Part shown: positions 47,786-57,806 of the stretch, in pieces
Layout: each line of letters starts with the position of its first letter
Position numbering within the stretch: the stretch's first letter is position 1
Assembly (NCBI GenBank): GCA_029690005.1
Contig: CP121458.1
Location: forward strand, 744,001-808,000
From: Prescottella defluvii
Lineage (GTDB): Bacteria; Actinomycetota; Actinomycetes; Mycobacteriales; Mycobacteriaceae
Length of the DNA stretch: 64,000 nucleotides
Direction of reading: 5' to 3'
The notes under the pieces: model-generated
What the model was told of the DNA's origin: nothing
The model's database searches: none
The model's input: only the letters and a program-made list of their open reading frames with translations
Program-made: the position numbers and the translations under genes

Positions 47786-49828
47786 ATGACCCATCGTTTC
47801 GAGTCGCCGCGCACGCACGGGTTCGTCTCGGTCGCGGTGGGTCTTCCCCGGATCCGAATCGCTGATCCGCACCACAACGCACGGCAGGTGTCGGGGTTGC
47901 TGCGGCAGGCGGCCGATGCCGATGTGGATGTCGTCGTGTTTCCGGAGCTGTGCCTGTCCGGCTACAGCATCGACGATCTGGTGCAGCAGGACGCCTGCCT
48001 CGATGCGTGTGTCGAGGCGGTCGACGTCGTCCGGTCCGTGAGTCGCGGTCTACCCATGCTGTGTGCGGTCGGTGCACCGCTGCGTTTTGGCGACGGTCTC
48101 TTCGACTGTGCGGTCGTGCTCCACGACGGCGCGGTCCTGGGCGTGGTGCCCAAGTCGTACCTTCCGAACTACCGGGAGTTCTACGAGAAACGGGTCTATT
48201 CCGCCGCACGTGACGCGCCGTTCCGATCGGTCCGGCTGCTCGGTGCCCAGGTGCCGTTCGGCAACGATCTGCTCTTCGAGTCGCACGCAGTCCCGGAGCT
48301 GGTGGTTCATTTCGAGGTGTGTGAGGACCTGTGGGTGCCGATCCCGCCGAGCACCTGGGCCGCGCTCGGCGGCGCGACGGTGCTGGCGAACCTCTCCGCG
48401 AGCAACGCGACGACCAGCAAGTCCGACTACCGCGAACTGTTGTGCGCGGCACACTCGGCCCGCTGCCTGGCCGCGCAGTTGTACGTCAGTGCCGGGCCGG
48501 GAGAGTCGACGACGGACCTCGCCTGGGACGGTGACGCCCTGGTCTGCGAGAACGGCGCCGTCCTCGCCCGCAGCCGCACATTTGTCGACGTCGAGCAGCT
48601 CGTCGTCACCGACGTCGATGTCGAGCGCTTGCGGCGTGAACGTATGCGCACCACGAGTTTTCAGGACCAGGTCGGAGACCGCGCGGAGCACGCGGGAGCG
48701 CTCCGCAGGGTCGAGTTCGGTACGGCCGGACCCGCCCGGGCGCGTCCCCTCCGACGTGACGTCCCGCGCTTCCCGTACGTGCCCGCCGGGGTCGAGGACC
48801 GGGACAAACGGTGTCGTGAGGTCGTGGAGATGCAGGTGAACGGCCTGCGTCGAAGACTGGAGGCCACCGGGATCGAGCGCGTCGTCATCGGAGTCTCGGG
48901 TGGTCTGGACTCCACCCTGGCGCTGCTGGTCGCGGCAGCGACGGTCGACCGGATGTCGTTGCCCCGCAGCAATGTTCGCGCGTATCACCTGCCGGGATTC
49001 GCCACCGGTGACGCGACGACGGCGCGTGCGCACTCCCTGACGGAGGCACTGGGTGTGGCGTCGTCGGAGATCGACATCCGGCCGTCGTCCATGCAGATGC
49101 TCCGGGACCTCGATCACCCGTACGCCCACGGTGAGCCGGTGTACGACACCACCTTCGAGAACGTGCAGGCGGGCGAACGCACGTCGCTCCTGTTTCGGTT
49201 GGCCAACCAGCACGGGGCGCTCGTCCTCGGGACCGGGGACCTGAGCGAACTCGCCCTCGGTTGGTGCACATACGGCGTGGGCGACCAGATGTCGCACTAC
49301 GACGTCAATGCCTCGGTCCCCAAGACCCTCATCCGCTACCTGCTGCGATGGTCGAGTGCGGGCACGGACGTCTCCGAGGCGGTCGCGGAGGTGCTGGTGT
49401 CGGTGCTCGACGACGTGATCACGCCGGAACTGATCCCGGCCGACGAGTCGACCGCACAGGACACGGAGAAGGCGATCGGACCGTTCGAACTCCACGACTT
49501 CTTCCTCTACCACCTGACCCGGTTCGGGATGCGGCCCAGCAAGATCGCGTATCTCGCGCACCAGGCCTGGGGCGACGCGGGGCGAGGATCCTGGCCGGAC
49601 CTCGTCCCCGAGGACATGCGCCACGAATACGACCTCGCGGCGATCAAGACGTGGCTGAGGGTTTTCCTGGAACGATTCCTGCGCAATCAGTTCAAGCGGT
49701 CTGCGTCGCCGAACGCCCCGAAGGTCGGCTCGGGTGGCTCGCTCTCCCCGCGCGGAGACTGGCGCGCCCCCAGCGACGTCGGAACCGTCACGTGGATCGA
49801 CGAACTGAACAGTCGGGTTCCCGACTGA
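47786..49828 (+). CDS. nadE: Glutamine-dependent NAD(+) synthetase
   Basis: 680 residues, the size of the two-domain actinobacterial enzyme. N-terminal nitrilase-type glutaminase with catalytic triad Glu54 (VFPELCLSGYS), Lys123 (PKSYLPNYREFYE) and Cys179 (HFEVCEDLWVP); C-terminal synthetase with the ATP-binding SGGLDSTLAL, GTGDLSELALGW and the helix ending PSKIAYLAHQAW. Converts nicotinate adenine dinucleotide to NAD with ammonia tunnelled from glutamine. Frame intact. ATG with GGAGG upstream. Whether the genome has another nadE cannot be told here. Confidence 0.94.
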   Translation: MTHRFESPRTHGFVSVAVGLPRIRIADPHHNARQVSGLLRQAADADVDVVVFPELCLSGYSIDDLVQQDACLDACVEAVDVVRSVSRGLPMLCAVGAPLRFGDGLFDCAVVLHDGAVLGVVPKSYLPNYREFYEKRVYSAARDAPFRSVRLLGAQVPFGNDLLFESHAVPELVVHFEVCEDLWVPIPPSTWAALGGATVLANLSASNATTSKSDYRELLCAAHSARCLAAQLYVSAGPGESTTDLAWDGDALVCENGAVLARSRTFVDVEQLVVTDVDVERLRRERMRTTSFQDQVGDRAEHAGALRRVEFGTAGPARARPLRRDVPRFPYVPAGVEDRDKRCREVVEMQVNGLRRRLEATGIERVVIGVSGGLDSTLALLVAAATVDRMSLPRSNVRAYHLPGFATGDATTARAHSLTEALGVASSEIDIRPSSMQMLRDLDHPYAHGEPVYDTTFENVQAGERTSLLFRLANQHGALVLGTGDLSELALGWCTYGVGDQMSHYDVNASVPKTLIRYLLRWSSAGTDVSEAVAEVLVSVLDDVITPELIPADESTAQDTEKAIGPFELHDFFLYHLTRFGMRPSKIAYLAHQAWGDAGRGSWPDLVPEDMRHEYDLAAIKTWLRVFLERFLRNQFKRSASPNAPKVGSGGSLSPRGDWRAPSDVGTVTWIDELNSRVPD

Positions 49829-49896
49829 CGCGGTTCGCGTCACATTTCCGGTGTGTGGTGCAGGGGTCCGGATCGGCTCTGGGGATATTGGACCGC

Positions 49897-51561
49897 ATGA
49901 GAGATCGCGATCGGTCCCGCACGTCCTCCCGGATCCGGTTCGGTGCGTCGCTCGTCTGTGCAGCGGCGGTGACAGCGCTCGTGTCCGCGGCGCCCCCGGC
50001 GGGCGCCGACCCCGCTACCGGTCCGGCGTCCTGCGTCCCGTTGGGCACCGCGCAGCTGCCACCGGGTACGCCGGCGACCGGTGCTCGCGACGGACTTCAG
50101 ATGCTGCCCGCATTCGTCGGCGCCGACGCGCCCTCATCGATCGAGCTGCGGACGCAGACAACGCAGTTCAACCAGTTCTGGGACTTCGCGCTGGTCGACG
50201 GCGCCCTCCTCACCCGGCCGCGCGTGTGGAGCGGCCCGAACGCCGAACCGTGGCGGTATGCGCCGCTGCCCGAGTGCCTGCGCAACCGCCTGGTGGGCAT
50301 CTCAGTGGACGACGACGAACTCATTGCCGTCGATGCGGACGGCTGGATCTACACGATGGACAACGTGGCCCACGCGCCGTTGCTCTGGAACTGGACGTCG
50401 GCATTCGGTGCGCCGCTGTGGTTCGGGGAGGGACAGCGCGTCGCCGGGCAGGCGCCGGGCACCTGGGCGCTCAGCGTGTCGTCTCCCTGGGACAACCAGA
50501 CCTACGTCGACGCCGACGGCCGCATCCACCACGTGGGGCTGGGCAAGATGACGATGGTGCCGTCGCTCACCGGGGACGGCAGCCGCATCACCTACGCCGA
50601 TCCGTGGCTGCCGAACGACGACAGCTACGAGATCGGCGGACCGCTGGGTGGGCGGTTCCAGTCGGTCGCGTTGTCGTCGGCGGGGTCGACCACGTTCGTG
50701 ACGAACGAGTACGGCGACATGTTCACGCGCAATTTCGATTTCGATGCCGCCGGTTCGGATTCGGTGTTCTTCCGCTACAGCTGGGACAGTCAGGGCGGCA
50801 ACCCGACCGCGCCGAACCTGTTCGCGGAGTATCTGAATCGGGACTACGCGGCGATCCTGACTGCCGGCGCAGGACTGGGTGCGCCAGCCCAAGATTCCCG
50901 GCGAGATCACCTCGGCGATCAGCGTGCACTCCACCGGGGTCGGGCCGGGGCCCGGGAACTGCGGGTCGCGGGGCGCAGTGACGGCGCGACGGGCTTCTGG
51001 CACAAGGACCTCGACGCACCGGCGTGGGAGTTCACCGCGACCGGGGCCGACCTGCCCGGCACGCCGCTCGAGAACTCGCCGCACGACCGGTCGGCGGATA
51101 CGCTCGCACCGCCCGCTCCGTGGAACCTGTCCGCGTCGCTCCCCGCTCGTGACACGCTCGTCGACGGGCAGTTCCTCCTCGACGTGGGTCTGCCGTACTC
51201 GCTGGTCGATCCGCGGCTGCTCGATCAGGCTGGGCTGCAGGCAGGTCCGTCCGGGTACCGGCTCTCGATCGACCACTTCGATCCGGTCGCGACCACGCGC
51301 GGGGCCACGGTGACGGCGCCGGACGGCACGCGGATTCCGGTGATCGTGCACACCGCGGACGGTTTGCGGTTCGCGCCGCGTGGTGCCGGACTGGATTCGC
51401 AGCCACGGCATCTCGTGGGTGCGGTCGAGATTCCGCAGGCGGCGTTCGACTCCCGTGGCGCCGATCCGGTGCTCGACGCGTTCGTGCGGGATTGGATGCG
51501 CGACAAGCGGATCGCGCCGATCACCCTCAGTGCGACCGACCACGACCTGGTGGTGCGCTGA
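49897..51561 (+). CDS. Secreted protein of unknown family, propeller-like, copy 1 of a tandem pair (two frame breaks)
   Basis: About 554 residues with a signal peptide (LVCAAAVTALVSAAPPAGADP). The N-terminal 270 residues contain repeated strands of the kind ADGWIYTMDN, ADGRIHHVGLGKMTMVPSLTGDGSRITYADPW and NEYGDMFTRNFDFD, suggestive of a beta-propeller of tachylectin type. The C-terminal third (IDHFDPVATTRGATVTAPDGTRIPVIVHTADGLRFAPRG) may be a beta-sandwich. The frame leaves and returns around 50870 and 50950; the block between aligns with copy 2 (RQPKIPGEITSAISVHSTG) in the shifted frame. No enzyme motif seen. Directly follows nadE. Confidence 0.65.
   Translation: MRDRDRSRTSSRIRFGASLVCAAAVTALVSAAPPAGADPATGPASCVPLGTAQLPPGTPATGARDGLQMLPAFVGADAPSSIELRTQTTQFNQFWDFALVDGALLTRPRVWSGPNAEPWRYAPLPECLRNRLVGISVDDDELIAVDADGWIYTMDNVAHAPLLWNWTSAFGAPLWFGEGQRVAGQAPGTWALSVSSPWDNQTYVDADGRIHHVGLGKMTMVPSLTGDGSRITYADPWLPNDDSYEIGGPLGGRFQSVALSSAGSTTFVTNEYGDMFTRNFDFDAAGSDSVFFRYSWDSQGGNPTAPNLFAEYLNRDYAAILTAGAGLGAPAQDSRRDHLGDQRALHRGRAGARELRVAGRSDGATGFWHKDLDAPAWEFTATGADLPGTPLENSPHDRSADTLAPPAPWNLSASLPARDTLVDGQFLLDVGLPYSLVDPRLLDQAGLQAGPSGYRLSIDHFDPVATTRGATVTAPDGTRIPVIVHTADGLRFAPRGAGLDSQPRHLVGAVEIPQAAFDSRGADPVLDAFVRDWMRDKRIAPITLSATDHDLVVR
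51304..51450 (+). repeat. 147-bp near-identical tract shared with 53056-53202 (copy 1)
   Basis: Differs from 53056-53202 at two of 147 positions, whereas the flanking parts of the two paralogous genes diverge clearly, also at silent sites. It encodes the block from ATVTAPDGTRIP to EIPQAAFD. A recent gene-conversion tract is the simplest reading. Confidence 0.8.
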
Positions 51562-51652
51562 CCTGGCGGAGATTACATCTTCGTGAATGGTGTGCGTCAC
51601 ACACGGGTGTCGGAATGTAACAAACGGTCGGTCAACTGTTATATCGGAGAGC

Positions 51653-53313
51653 GTGAGTGATCGTGCCCTTCGCAAGTTGTCCCTGTCTCGTCTCGGCGCC
51701 CCCTGGCGTGCGCCGCCGTAGTGACGGGTCTGCTGACGACGGCACCAACGGCCGCCGCAGACCCCGCGTCGGGGCCGGCGTCGTGCGTGCCCTTCGGTAC
51801 CGCACAGTTGCCCCCGGGCCTCCCGTCTATGGGCGCGCGCGACGGCGTCGCCAACCTTCCGGTGTTCGTGGGCAACAACGCGCCGTCGTCGGTCGAGTTG
51901 CGCACGCAGACAACGCAGTTCAACAAGTTCTGGGATTTCTCCCTGGTCGACGGCGCGCTGCTGACCCGGCCGCGTTCGTGGACCGGTGGTAACACGGAGC
52001 CGTGGCGGTACGCGCCGCTGCCGGAGTGCTTGCGTAACAGGCTCGTCGGCATCTCCGCCGACGACGACGAACTGGTCGCCGTCGACGCCGACGGCTGGAT
52101 CTACACGATGGACAACGCGTCGCAGACCCCGCTGACGTGGAACTGGACGTCCGCGTTCGGAGCCCCGATCTGGACCGGCGGCGGCAAGCAGCTGCTGGGC
52201 GGGGTGCCCGGGCAGTGGGCGCTGAGCGTCGCGTCGCCGTGGGACAACCAGACGTACGCGGACGTTGCGGGCCGCCTGCACTACTACGGCCTGGCGAAGA
52301 TGACGATGGTGCCGTCGCTCTCCGGGGACGGCAGCCGCATCACGTATGCCGACCCATGGCTGCCCATCGACAACAGCTACGAGATCGGTGGTCCGCTCGG
52401 TGGCCGGTTCCGGTCGGTGGCGTTGTCGTCGTCCGCGTCGACGACGTTCGTGGTGAACAAGTACGGCGACATGTACACGCGGAACTTCGATCCCGACGCA
52501 TCGGGATCGGACTCGATCTTCTTCCGCTACAGCTGGGACGACCAGTCCGGCAAGCCGACCGCACCGAACTCGGCGTTCGAGTCGTGGTTCAAGGGGTACG
52601 CCGCGATCCAGTTGCCGGCCCAGGACTGGAAGCGCCAGCCCAAGATCCCCGGCGACATCACGTCGGCGATCAGCGTCCATTCCACCGGAATCGGTCCGGA
52701 CGCACGCGAACTCAGGGTCGCCGGCCGTCGGGACGGAGTCACCGGCTTCTGGCACAAGCAGCTGAACGCGCCGGCGTGGGAGTTCACCGCGACCCGGGCG
52801 GATCTGCCCGGGACGCCCCTCGAGAACTCGCAGCGCGACCGGTCCGCCGACACGCTGGCACCCCCGGCGCCGTGGAACCTGTCCACCACCCTGCCGTCGC
52901 GGGACGCGTGGGTGGACGGTCAGGTGCTGGTGGACAGCGTGCTGCCGTACTCCATCCTCGATCCGCGTCTGCTCGACCAGGTCGGGCTGCACGCCGGTCC
53001 GTCCGGGTACAAGATCTCCATCGATCACTTCGATCCCGTCGCGACCACGCGTGAGGCCACGGTGACGGCACCGGACGGCACGCGGATTCCGGTGATCGTG
53101 CACACCGCGGACGGTTTGCGGTTCGCGCCGCGCGGTGCCGGACTGGATTCGCAGCCACGGCATCTCGTGGGTGCGGTCGAGATTCCGCAGGCGGCGTTCG
53201 ACAAGCGTGGTGCCAACCCGGCGCTCGACGCTTTCGTGCGGGATTGGATGCGCGACAAGCGGATCGTTCCGATCAGCCTGAGCGCCACCGACACCGATCT
53301 GGTCGTGCGCTGA
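51653..53313 (+). CDS. Secreted protein of unknown family, propeller-like, copy 2 of a tandem pair (one frame break)
   Basis: About 553 residues, homologous to the preceding gene end to end. GTG at 51653 with CGGAGA upstream gives MSDRALRKLSLSRLGA; after restoring one C in the run near 51700 the signal peptide continues as PLACAAVVTGLLTTAPTAAADP. Mature motifs parallel copy 1 (ADGWIYTMDNASQTPL; KYGDMYTRNFDPDASGSD; IDHFDPVATTREATVTAPDGT). The rest of the frame is intact, making this the better template for the family. Function unknown; secretion and repeat structure suggest carbohydrate or surface binding. Confidence 0.68.
53056..53202 (+). repeat. 147-bp near-identical tract shared with 51304-51450 (copy 2)
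   Basis: Second copy of the tract described at 51304; two mismatches in 147 bases, both silent (GCG/GCA and CGT/CGC). Spacing between copies is 1752 bases. Confidence 0.8.
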
Positions 53314-53975
53314 TCACGGCAGTTCGCTCATGCTGCGCATCAGCAGGTGACCGCGGCGGTACCGTTCCGCCGGTCGCGGTGCCCGCAGCATCCGGCCGAC
53401 CTCGATGAATCCGGCTTCGACGGCCAGCCCTGCGAGGTCGTCGATCGGCCACCGGTAGGCCGTGGTCACCTGGTGGTCGAATGCCGTGACCGGCTCGCCC
53501 TCCGACTCGAAGAAGGCGAGCAAGAGGTGGCCGCCGGGCGCGAGTACCCGCCGGAACTCGGCAAAGTACGAGCGCACGTCCTGGGGCGGGGCGTGAATGA
53601 TCGAGTACCAGGACACGATGCCCCCAGCGCCCCGTCGGCGAGGTCCAGCGCGTCCATGGAGCCGACCTCGAACCGCAGGTCGCGGTACGTCTCGCGGGCG
53701 AGATCGATCATCACCGGAGACAGGTCGACGCCGAAGACCTCCAGCTCCAGGTCCCGCAGGTGCGCGGTGACACGGCCGGGGCCGCAGCCCAGTTCGGCGA
53801 CCGGTCCGGAGCCGGTGGCCCGGGCGAGTTCGGCGAACGTGGCGAGCGCCGCGCGGTCCAGCGGCAGCGTGTCGAGCTCGTTGCGGGCGAGTTCGGCGTA
53901 GCGAACGGCCACGGCGTCGTAGGCATCGGCTGTCCCTTGCAGGTGCGGGGAGGATTCGGTCACAGGCGAGGACAC
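53314..53975 (-). CDS. Class I SAM-dependent methyltransferase (one frame break)
   Basis: About 220 residues with the SAM-binding motif I VAELGCGPGRVTAHL, motif II FGVDLSPVMIDLAR and FEVGSMDALDLADGALG, then IVSWYSIIHAPPQDVRSYFAEFRRVLAPGGHLLLAFF in the next frame; the change falls near 53625 where one C is missing. Typical small-molecule methyltransferase of the type-11 group; substrate unknown. Its stop is one base after that of the convergent propeller-like gene. The ATG at 53975 lies 42 bases beyond the TetR stop. Confidence 0.8.
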
Positions 53976-54017
53976 TAGACCTCTCCCGTCGCGTCCCGCC
54001 CGATCTGTCGGCCGGGC

Positions 54018-54650
54018 TCAGCGGCCGTGCGGAATCGGCAGCGCCGCGATCGCGCGGTCGACGACGTCGTCGACGGTGAAGATCGGCTCGGTGGTCCGGT
54101 CGATGGCGAGGCTCTCGACCATCGACCACCAGCCGCGCAGCAGCATCCGGGTCGCGGGGGTCGGTTCGGTGCCGGTCGCCTCGAGGGTTCGGTCGACCAT
54201 GGTGTTCTTCATGTGTTCGCGGATCTCCTGGATCTGCGGGTCGGCGCCGAAGCCGCCGTGGAAGAACGACTGGTAGTTCGCGCCGTGCCGGTCGATGAAC
54301 GAGACGAACGCGTACACGATCGCTTGCAGTTGGTCGGCGGTCGGATCGGCGGCGTCCGGCACGGCGGCCCGCAGCAGACGCCGCGCGGCCGCGCCCACGA
54401 CCGCGACGTAGTAGTCCTGCTTGGTCGGGAAGTACCGGAACAGCAGTCCGCGGGAGATGCCGGCCTTCTCGGCCACCTGGTCGATCGACAGCGCGTGGAT
54501 CGGGCGCGTCGCCAACTCCTGCAGGCCGATCGCGACCAGTTGCCGCTTGCGTTCCTCCGGGGGCAGCCGCCGCCGCGCGGTGGCCGGCCCGGGGGCTGCG
54601 GTTTCGGTCGACGCGAGATGACACCGTCCAGGATCTTGATTGTGGGGCAA
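54018..54650 (-). CDS. TetR-family regulator divergent from the acyl-CoA dehydrogenase operon
   Basis: About 210 residues. Helix-turn-helix: [52 protein letters not shown], followed by an all-helical ligand domain ([38 protein letters not shown]). The start is uncertain: TTG at 54650 keeps one frame; GTG at 54624 ([10 protein letters not shown]) would need a frame correction. Neither has a good ribosome site and the message may be leaderless. Probable repressor of the divergent fatty-acid or sterol-type degradation operon through the palindrome at 54665. Confidence 0.82.
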   Translation of the reverse strand: MPHNQDPGRCHLASTETAAPGPATARRRLPPEERKRQLVAIGLQELATRPIHALSIDQVAEKAGISRGLLFRYFPTKQDYYVAVVGAAARRLLRAAVPDAADPTADQLQAIVYAFVSFIDRHGANYQSFFHGGFGADPQIQEIREHMKNTMVDRTLEATGTEPTPATRMLLRGWWSMVESLAIDRTTEPIFTVDDVVDRAIAALPIPHGR

Positions 54651-54664
54651 GTCTACGTTTAGGT

Positions 54665-54685
54665 TAACTGAGCAATGCTCAGTTA
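54665..54685. promoter_or_regulatory. TetR-type operator palindrome between tetR and the acyl-CoA dehydrogenase gene
   Basis: TAACTGAGC-N3-GCTCAGTTA, perfect 9-base arms, 24 bases before the ATG at 54709. It overlaps or follows a possible TAGGTT -10 at 54660-54665 (with TTGATT at 54636), so binding would block transcription of the operon. Form and position fit autoregulation by the adjacent TetR protein. Confidence 0.7.
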
Positions 54686-54708
54686 GGCGCGACGTCACGG
54701 AGGCTGGC

Positions 54709-55940
54709 ATGGATTTCGCCCAGAGCGCCCGGTCGAAGGAATACCTCGACCGGATGCGTGAGTTCATCGCGACCGAGGTCGCCCCCGTCGAGGCGCGCCT
54801 GCGGGCCGAGCGGGTGGCGCCGTTCGCGCAGCGCGCCGACGTTCCCGGTGCGGCGATGTGGCAGGTGCCCGACGAGTTCCGCGCATTGCAGGCGAAAGCC
54901 CGCGCGCAGGGCCTGTGGAACCTCTTCCTGCCGGACGCCGAACTCGGCGCCGGCCTGAGCAACGTCGAGTACGCCCCGCTCGCCGAGGAGATGGGCCGCT
55001 CCCCCTTCGTCTCCGCCGTGTTCAACTGCGACGCCCCCGACACCGGCAACATGGAGGTGCTGTACCACTACGGCAGCGCCGAGCAGAAGGAGCGGTGGCT
55101 GAAGCCGTTGCTGGACGGCGAGATCCGCTCCGCGTTCTGCATGACCGAACCCGACGTCGCGTCGTCCGACGCCACCAACATGGCCGCGACGGCCGTCGTC
55201 GAAGGTGACGAGGTGGTGCTGAACGGGCGCAAGTGGTGGAGCACCGGCATCGGCAGCCCGGACTGCAAGATTCTCATCTTCATGGGTCTCACCGATCCGG
55301 AAGCGCCCAAGTACCAGCGGCATTCGATGGTGCTGGTCCCGATCGACACCCCCGGTGTGAAGGTCGAGAGAATGCTGTCGACCATGGGCTTCTACGACGA
55401 GCCCGGCGGCCACGGCGAGGTGTCGTTCACGAACGTGCGGCTGCCGCTCGACGCGATCATTGCCGGTCCCGGGCGGGGATTCGAGATCGCGCAGGGCCGA
55501 CTCGGGCCGGGCGCGTGCACCACTGCATGCGGCTGGTCGGCCTCGCGGAGGCGGCGCTCGAGCTCGCGATCCGCCGCGGCACCGAGCGCGTCGCGTTCGG
55601 CAAGCCGCTGATCAACCTGGGCGGCAACCGTGAACGCGTCGCCGACGCCCGCATCGCCATCAACCAGCTGCGGCTGCTGGTGCTCAACACGGCGTGGCTC
55701 CTCGACACCGCGGGCATCGCGGGCGCGCGGTCGGCGGTCTCGGAGATCAAGGTCGCCGCACCGCGGGTGGCGCAGCAGGTGATCGACTTCGCGATCCAGA
55801 TCCACGGCGGCGGTGGGCTGTCCGACGACTTCCCGCTCGCCGGCGCGTGGACGGCGGCGCGGGCGCTGCGGCTCGCGGACGGACCGGACGAGGTGCACCA
55901 GGGCTTGGTGGCCCGCTTCGAGTTGGGCAAGTACCTGTGA
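54709..55940 (+). CDS. Acyl-CoA dehydrogenase (one frame break)
   Basis: About 410 residues. FAD/acyl-CoA motifs: [64 protein letters not shown], and in the next frame [31 protein letters not shown] with [16 protein letters not shown] near the end. The frame changes near 55513 ([10 protein letters not shown]). This is the larger ACAD type often paired with an aminoglycoside-phosphotransferase-like gene in actinobacteria and in the animal ACAD10/11 fusion, acting on 4-hydroxy fatty acyl-CoAs. GGAGG precedes the ATG. First gene of a three-gene coupled operon. Confidence 0.9.
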
Positions 55941-57009
55941 CCGCCCAGCTGCCCGACAACGCGCGAAGTGTCCGTGACGAGGACGCCTTCGACGTCGAGG
56001 CCGTGGCGAAGTGGCTGCGTGACAACACCTCCGGCGAGGTTGACGGCGTTCCCGAGGTACGCCAGTTCGTTGGCGGCGCGTCGAACCTGACGTACCTGCT
56101 GCGCTACCCGGACCGCGACCTGGTGCTGCGCAGGCCCCCGGCGGGGGCGAAGCCGTCGTCCGGGCACGACATGGTCCGCGAGTACCGCATCCAGTCGCTC
56201 CTCGCGCCGGTGTACCCGCACGTGCCGACGATGGTCGGACTGTGCACCGACTCGTCGGTGCTGGGCGGCGACTTCTACGTCATGGAACGTGTCGAGGGCA
56301 CCATCCTGCGCTCCGCTCCCCGGCCGAACTCGGGCTCACCCCGGAGAACACTCGGGAGCTGTGCCTGCGGGTGATCGACCTGCTGATCGAGCTGCACGGC
56401 GTCGACCCGACATCGTCGGGGCTCGACGAGTTCGGCCGCGGCACCGGCTATGTCGCGCGGCAGGTCGCGGGCTGGACCAAGCGCTACGCTGCCGCCCGCA
56501 CCGACAACGTGCCGGACTTCGTCCGCGTGACGCAGTGGCTCGCCGCGAATCAACCGGCCGACGTCGCGTCGGCGGTGATCCACGGCGACTTCCGGCTCGA
56601 CAACGTCGTCCTGGGCGACGACCTGCGGCCGCGGGCGGTGCTGGACTGGGAGCTCGCGACGATCGGCGACCCGCTGATGGATCTCGGCTCGAGCCTGGCG
56701 TACTGGGTGCAGGCCGACGACCACCCGATGATGCTCGCCACCAAGCGGCAGCCGTCGGACCTGCCGGGCATGCTCACCCGCCGCGAGATCGTCGAGTACT
56801 ACGGCGAACGCACCGGCCTGCCCATCGACAACTGGGGCTTCTACGAGGTCTTCGGGCTGTTCCGGCTCGCGGTGATCGCGCAGCAGATCTACTACCGCTA
56901 TCACCACGGGCAGACCACCAATCCGGCGTTCGAGCACTTCTGGATCGCCGTGGGCTACCTGGACACCCGCTGCAACGAACTGATCGACACGATGACGGAG
57001 GGCAAGTAG
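55937..57009 (+). CDS. Aminoglycoside-phosphotransferase-family kinase, ACAD10/11-associated type (one frame break)
   Basis: About 357 residues. Kinase fold with VRQFVGGASNLTYLLRYPDRDLVLRRPPAG (nucleotide loop and Lys), VIHGDFRLDNVVLG (catalytic HGDxxxxN) and VLDWELATIGDPLMDLG (metal-binding DxD-like). GTG at 55937 overlaps the dehydrogenase stop by four bases. The frame changes near 56325. In animals this kinase domain is fused to an acyl-CoA dehydrogenase (ACAD10/11) and phosphorylates the 4-hydroxyl of 4-hydroxyacyl-CoA before elimination; the neighbouring ACAD supports the same role here. Confidence 0.85.
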
Positions 57010-57769
57010 TGGGCAGCCGCACGACGCGCAGGAACATTCTCATCACGGGCGCGAGCTCGGGTCTCGGCCGGGGCATGGCCCGCGAATTCGCCTCCCGGGG
57101 ACGCAATCTCGCTCTCGCGGCCCGGCGCACCGAGCGGCTCGAGGAACTGCGCGACGAACTGCTCGCCGCGCATCCGCAGATCACCGTCGCGATCCGCAAG
57201 CTCGATGTCGACGTCCACGACCAGGTGTTCAGCGTGTTCCGGGAGTTCGACGAGGAACTCGGCGGCCTGGACCGGGTGATCGTCAACGCCGGGCTCGGCA
57301 AGGGACAACCGTTGGGCACCGGCTACTTCCGGGCCAACGCCGCGACCGCCCGCACCAACTTCCTCGGCGCGCTCGCGCAGAGCGAGGCGGCACTCGAACT
57401 GTTCCGGCCGCGGAGCGCCGGCCACGTCGTGCTGATCTCGTCGGTGAGCGCGATGCGCGGGATGCCGCGCAATCTCACGACCTACGCGGCGTCCAAGGCG
57501 GGTGTCGCGGCACTCGGCGAGGGCATGCGGGCCGACCTGGCCAGGACCGGGATCGACGTCTCCACCATCTTCCCGGCTTCATCCGCTCGGAGATCAACGA
57601 GAAGGTGAAGAAGGTCCCGTTCATCGTCGACACCGAGACCGGCTGTCGCGCACTGGCCGCGGCGATCGAGAAGGAGCCCAACAAGGCCTACGTCCCGGCG
57701 TGGCCGTGGCTGCCGGTGTCGATGGCGATGAAGGTGCTGCCGCTGTCGGTGGTGTCGAAGATGGCGTAG
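57009..57769 (+). CDS. Short-chain dehydrogenase/reductase (one frame break)
   Basis: About 253 residues: TGASSGLGRGMAREFA (cofactor loop), NAGLGKGQPLG, catalytic Ser in LISSVSAMRG and YAASK. The end (GFIRSEINEKVKKVPFIVDTETGCRALAAAIEKEPNKAYVPAWPW ... SKMA) is in the next frame after about 57580, where one G is missing. GTG start shares one base with the stop of the kinase gene, completing a coupled ACAD-kinase-SDR operon. Probably oxidises or reduces the hydroxyacyl intermediate of the same pathway. Convergent with the ABC-F gene. Confidence 0.87.
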
Positions 57770-57806
57770 CTGGTTGCGCGGCAACGGCGTCGCCCCGACG
57801 GGGTGA

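Noticed and set aside
54709-57769. ACAD, kinase and SDR as pseudogenes
   Set aside because: Each has one break repaired by one base and all motifs intact; the same defect affects essential leuS.
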